From assembly GCF_902810445.1 (NCBI RefSeq), contig NZ_LR778175.1, forward strand, positions 496,001 through 560,000: a stretch of DNA of 64,000 nucleotides, in the 5' to 3' direction. The translations under genes were made by a program, and so were the position numbers. Positions within the stretch are counted from its first letter, which is position 1. Each line of letters starts with the position of its first letter. This DNA comes from Candidatus Nitrosacidococcus tergens (GTDB lineage Bacteria > Pseudomonadota > Gammaproteobacteria > Nitrosococcales > Nitrosococcaceae). Positions 62,283 through 64,000 of the stretch are shown one piece after another. The notes below the pieces were generated by a model. That model searched no databases, had not been told where the DNA came from, and saw only the letters and a program-made list of their open reading frames with translations.

Positions 62283-64000
62283 AGATTATTAATATAATTT
62301 CGGTATTTCGCTAAGGCCCAAAGTGGGAAAAATTTATCATAGCCGTGATATCTAAGGTAAAAAACCCGAGGAAATCCTGGTGCATTAAATGCCAAGTGAT
62401 TCCAAGAGTTTTTATTTTGGTTAGCGAGCAAGTATTCAACACCCCGTTTTACTGTAGTACTACCTCCTTCACCTACAGCAATTAACCCAAGCAGTGCCCA
62501 TGCGGTGTGGATAGGGGTACTCTCTTTATATGTTCCTGCAATAGATGAGTCATAGTAAGAATAATTATCCTCGCCCCAGCCTCCATCTGAACGTTGAACT
62601 TCTTGAAGCCAATGAACTGCTTTGCGAATAAATTCCTCTTTTGGATTAATCCCTACTTGTTCTAAGGCAGTTAATACCGACCAAGTCCCATAAATATAAT
62701 TTGTTCCCCACCGTCCAAACCAGGATCCATTCGCTTCTTGTTCATCACGTATATAAGAAAGGGCACGTTTTAGTGATTCTGAATCTTCAGATCGTTTCAG
62801 CCGTCCCATTAAAGCAACACATCGAGCACTTACATCCACTGTAGGGGGATCAAGCAAGGCGCCATGATCTGCAAAGGGAATCTCATTTAAATAGTAATGC
62901 ATATTATTAGTTTCAAATGAAGCAAATCCACCATTGCTTGATTGCATTCCTCGCAGCCAATTGCAAGCAAGGGTAATCGATTCCCCATATCGATCAGAAT
63001 TACCAGCTTGATCCATAGCCCAAGCAACTACGGAAGTATCATCTAAGTCTGGATAGTAAGCATTGTTATATTGAAAAGCCCAACCACCACTCTTAAGGTT
63101 TGGATGTATTTCCTGCCAATCTGCTGGATGCTCTAAAATCTGTTTTGTTTTTAACCAATCAAGAGCATGAATTACTTGGTTTGTGGTTTTTCCATTTTCC
63201 ACCTCTTGAAGTGCTAAAGCAGCCAATCCTGTATCCCAAACAGGAGACACACAAGGCTGACAATAAGCTGATTTACCATAATCTACAATGAGATTTTGCA
63301 AGGCTTTTTTGGCCATATTTCTTACAGGGTGATCTGGAGGATAGTCTAATAATATTAAAGACTCATGGGCGTTAACCATTGCTGGGAAAATGGCCCCTAA
63401 TCCGTCAATACCATTGATACGTTCAACAAACCAGTTTTCTGCTTTTTTAAGAGCCTTTTTCCGTATAAATGATGGAATAATCGGTTCTATCAGTCGAACC
63501 ACACGCTCTACATAGAGTAGTATTTTATTTGCCTGAGATCGCACTGGAAAATAATTGCGTTCCTTTTCAGGAGGTACGGTAAAAAGCTCTTGAATATCTA
63601 CCTTATTAAGATTTTTTGCCTCAGCTTTTAAGCTATAGAGAATAGCCAAAGGCACCATTACAGTTCTTGACCAATAGGCTACTTTCGTTAAATGGAAAGG
63701 AAACCAGCGAGGGAAAAGCATGATTTCCACAGGTACAAGGGGGACCGCTCGCCAAGGAATTTGCTTAAACATAGCTAAAGTAAGGCGAGTAAACGCATTA
63801 GATCGAGCTGCTCCACCACGGACTAAAATAGCTTCTCTAGCCCGTACCATATGGGGTTCATTAATATCATCCCCTGCGAATTTTAGAGCGTAGTACACTT
63901 TTACTGAACAGCTAATATCTAGATCGCCATCATAAAATAAGGGCCAGCCACCATGATCAGCTTGCTTCTCACGCAAATAAACTGCTAATTTACGCTCTAA
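62276..64000 (-). CDS. shc: Squalene-hopene cyclase, 3' part
   Basis: A prenyltransferase/cyclase-fold enzyme that cyclises squalene to hopene at the membrane. The frame is open to the window edge, so the start lies beyond 64000; about 574 residues are visible. The catalytic acid motif is present as DLDDT (the DxDD protonation site). QW-type repeats run through the sequence (QxxxGxW, as in QVQRSDGGWG and DEQEANGSWFG). The gene overlaps hpnG, forming a hopanoid pair upstream of the phosphonate genes. The AT-rich composition matches the neighbours, so there is no sign of recent transfer. Confidence 0.96.
   Translation of the reverse strand, partial: LERKLAVYLREKQADHGGWPLFYDGDLDISCSVKVYYALKFAGDDINEPHMVRAREAILVRGGAARSNAFTRLTLAMFKQIPWRAVPLVPVEIMLFPRWFPFHLTKVAYWSRTVMVPLAILYSLKAEAKNLNKVDIQELFTVPPEKERNYFPVRSQANKILLYVERVVRLIEPIIPSFIRKKALKKAENWFVERINGIDGLGAIFPAMVNAHESLILLDYPPDHPVRNMAKKALQNLIVDYGKSAYCQPCVSPVWDTGLAALALQEVENGKTTNQVIHALDWLKTKQILEHPADWQEIHPNLKSGGWAFQYNNAYYPDLDDTSVVAWAMDQAGNSDRYGESITLACNWLRGMQSSNGGFASFETNNMHYYLNEIPFADHGALLDPPTVDVSARCVALMGRLKRSEDSESLKRALSYIRDEQEANGSWFGRWGTNYIYGTWSVLTALEQVGINPKEEFIRKAVHWLQEVQRSDGGWGEDNYSYYDSSIAGTYKESTPIHTAWALLGLIAVGEGGSTTVKRGVEYLLANQNKNSWNHLAFNAPGFPRVFYLRYHGYDKFFPLWALAKYRNYINNLC

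Overview
The window reads as a chromosomal segment of an AT-rich gammaproteobacterium. Hand counts of single sequence rows in ordinary genes give roughly 30-40% G+C. Gene neighbourhoods are gammaproteobacterial: ypjD/ffh/rpsP/rimM/trmD/rplS, aceE-aceF-lpdA, hrpA next to relA, and ileS-lspA. Squalene-hopene cyclase, a PEP-CTERM protein, type IV pilus minor pilins and a DUF2024 protein would suit an AT-rich relative of the Chromatiales (for example the Nitrosococcus-like ammonia oxidisers). No marker in the window settles the genus.

Layout. 1-2458: end of a polysaccharide cluster (GDP-L-fucose synthase and two glycosyltransferases). 2460-7040: sfsA, a small exported protein, ileS and lspA. 7095-10528: type IV pilin genes, with a pilE-like gene divergent from a fimT-pilW-pilX-pilV operon that has no pilY1. 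10605-16604: thiO, mutY and an AsmA-family protein of about twice the usual size with an internal duplication. 16805-23893: ypjD, ffh, rpsP-rimM-trmD-rplS, ogt, xerD, yajQ and dsbC. 23890-29097: lpxH, a cyclophilin, gltX, cysS and folD. 29235-29442: tRNA-Pro(TGG) and tRNA-Arg(TCT). 29466-38753: gdhA, a PEP-CTERM protein, the pyruvate dehydrogenase operon, and a nine-helix membrane protein resembling a cytochrome b anchor. 38839-47850: a Sel1-repeat protein, a coiled-coil membrane protein, a RelA without its ACT domain, hrpA and a DUF2024 protein. 48098-51680: cysJ-cysI. 51890-53214: a G+C-rich (about 55-65%) foreign island bounded by a 16-bp direct repeat and carrying decayed genes. 53234-56733: an M48 lipoprotein protease and aminopeptidase N. 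56798-64000: one tightly packed minus-strand run of hopanoid and phosphonate genes.

The most unusual part is that last run: squalene-hopene cyclase, an HpnG-type nucleosidase, a stand-alone nucleotidyltransferase, a PEP mutase fused to a nucleotidyltransferase, phosphonopyruvate decarboxylase and 2-aminoethylphosphonate transaminase, with junctions from a 7-base overlap to 20-base gaps. The three phosphonate enzymes together make 2-aminoethylphosphonate (AEP). The two nucleotidyltransferases could make CMP-AEP. The hopanoid genes would supply a hopane skeleton. I infer a route to a phosphonate-bearing membrane lipid, possibly an AEP-decorated hopanoid, but no head-group transferase is visible in the window. 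Secondary points of interest are the island, the shortened RelA, the duplicated AsmA, and the PilY1-less pilin operon whose PilX has a solenoid-like tail and a G8 tract.
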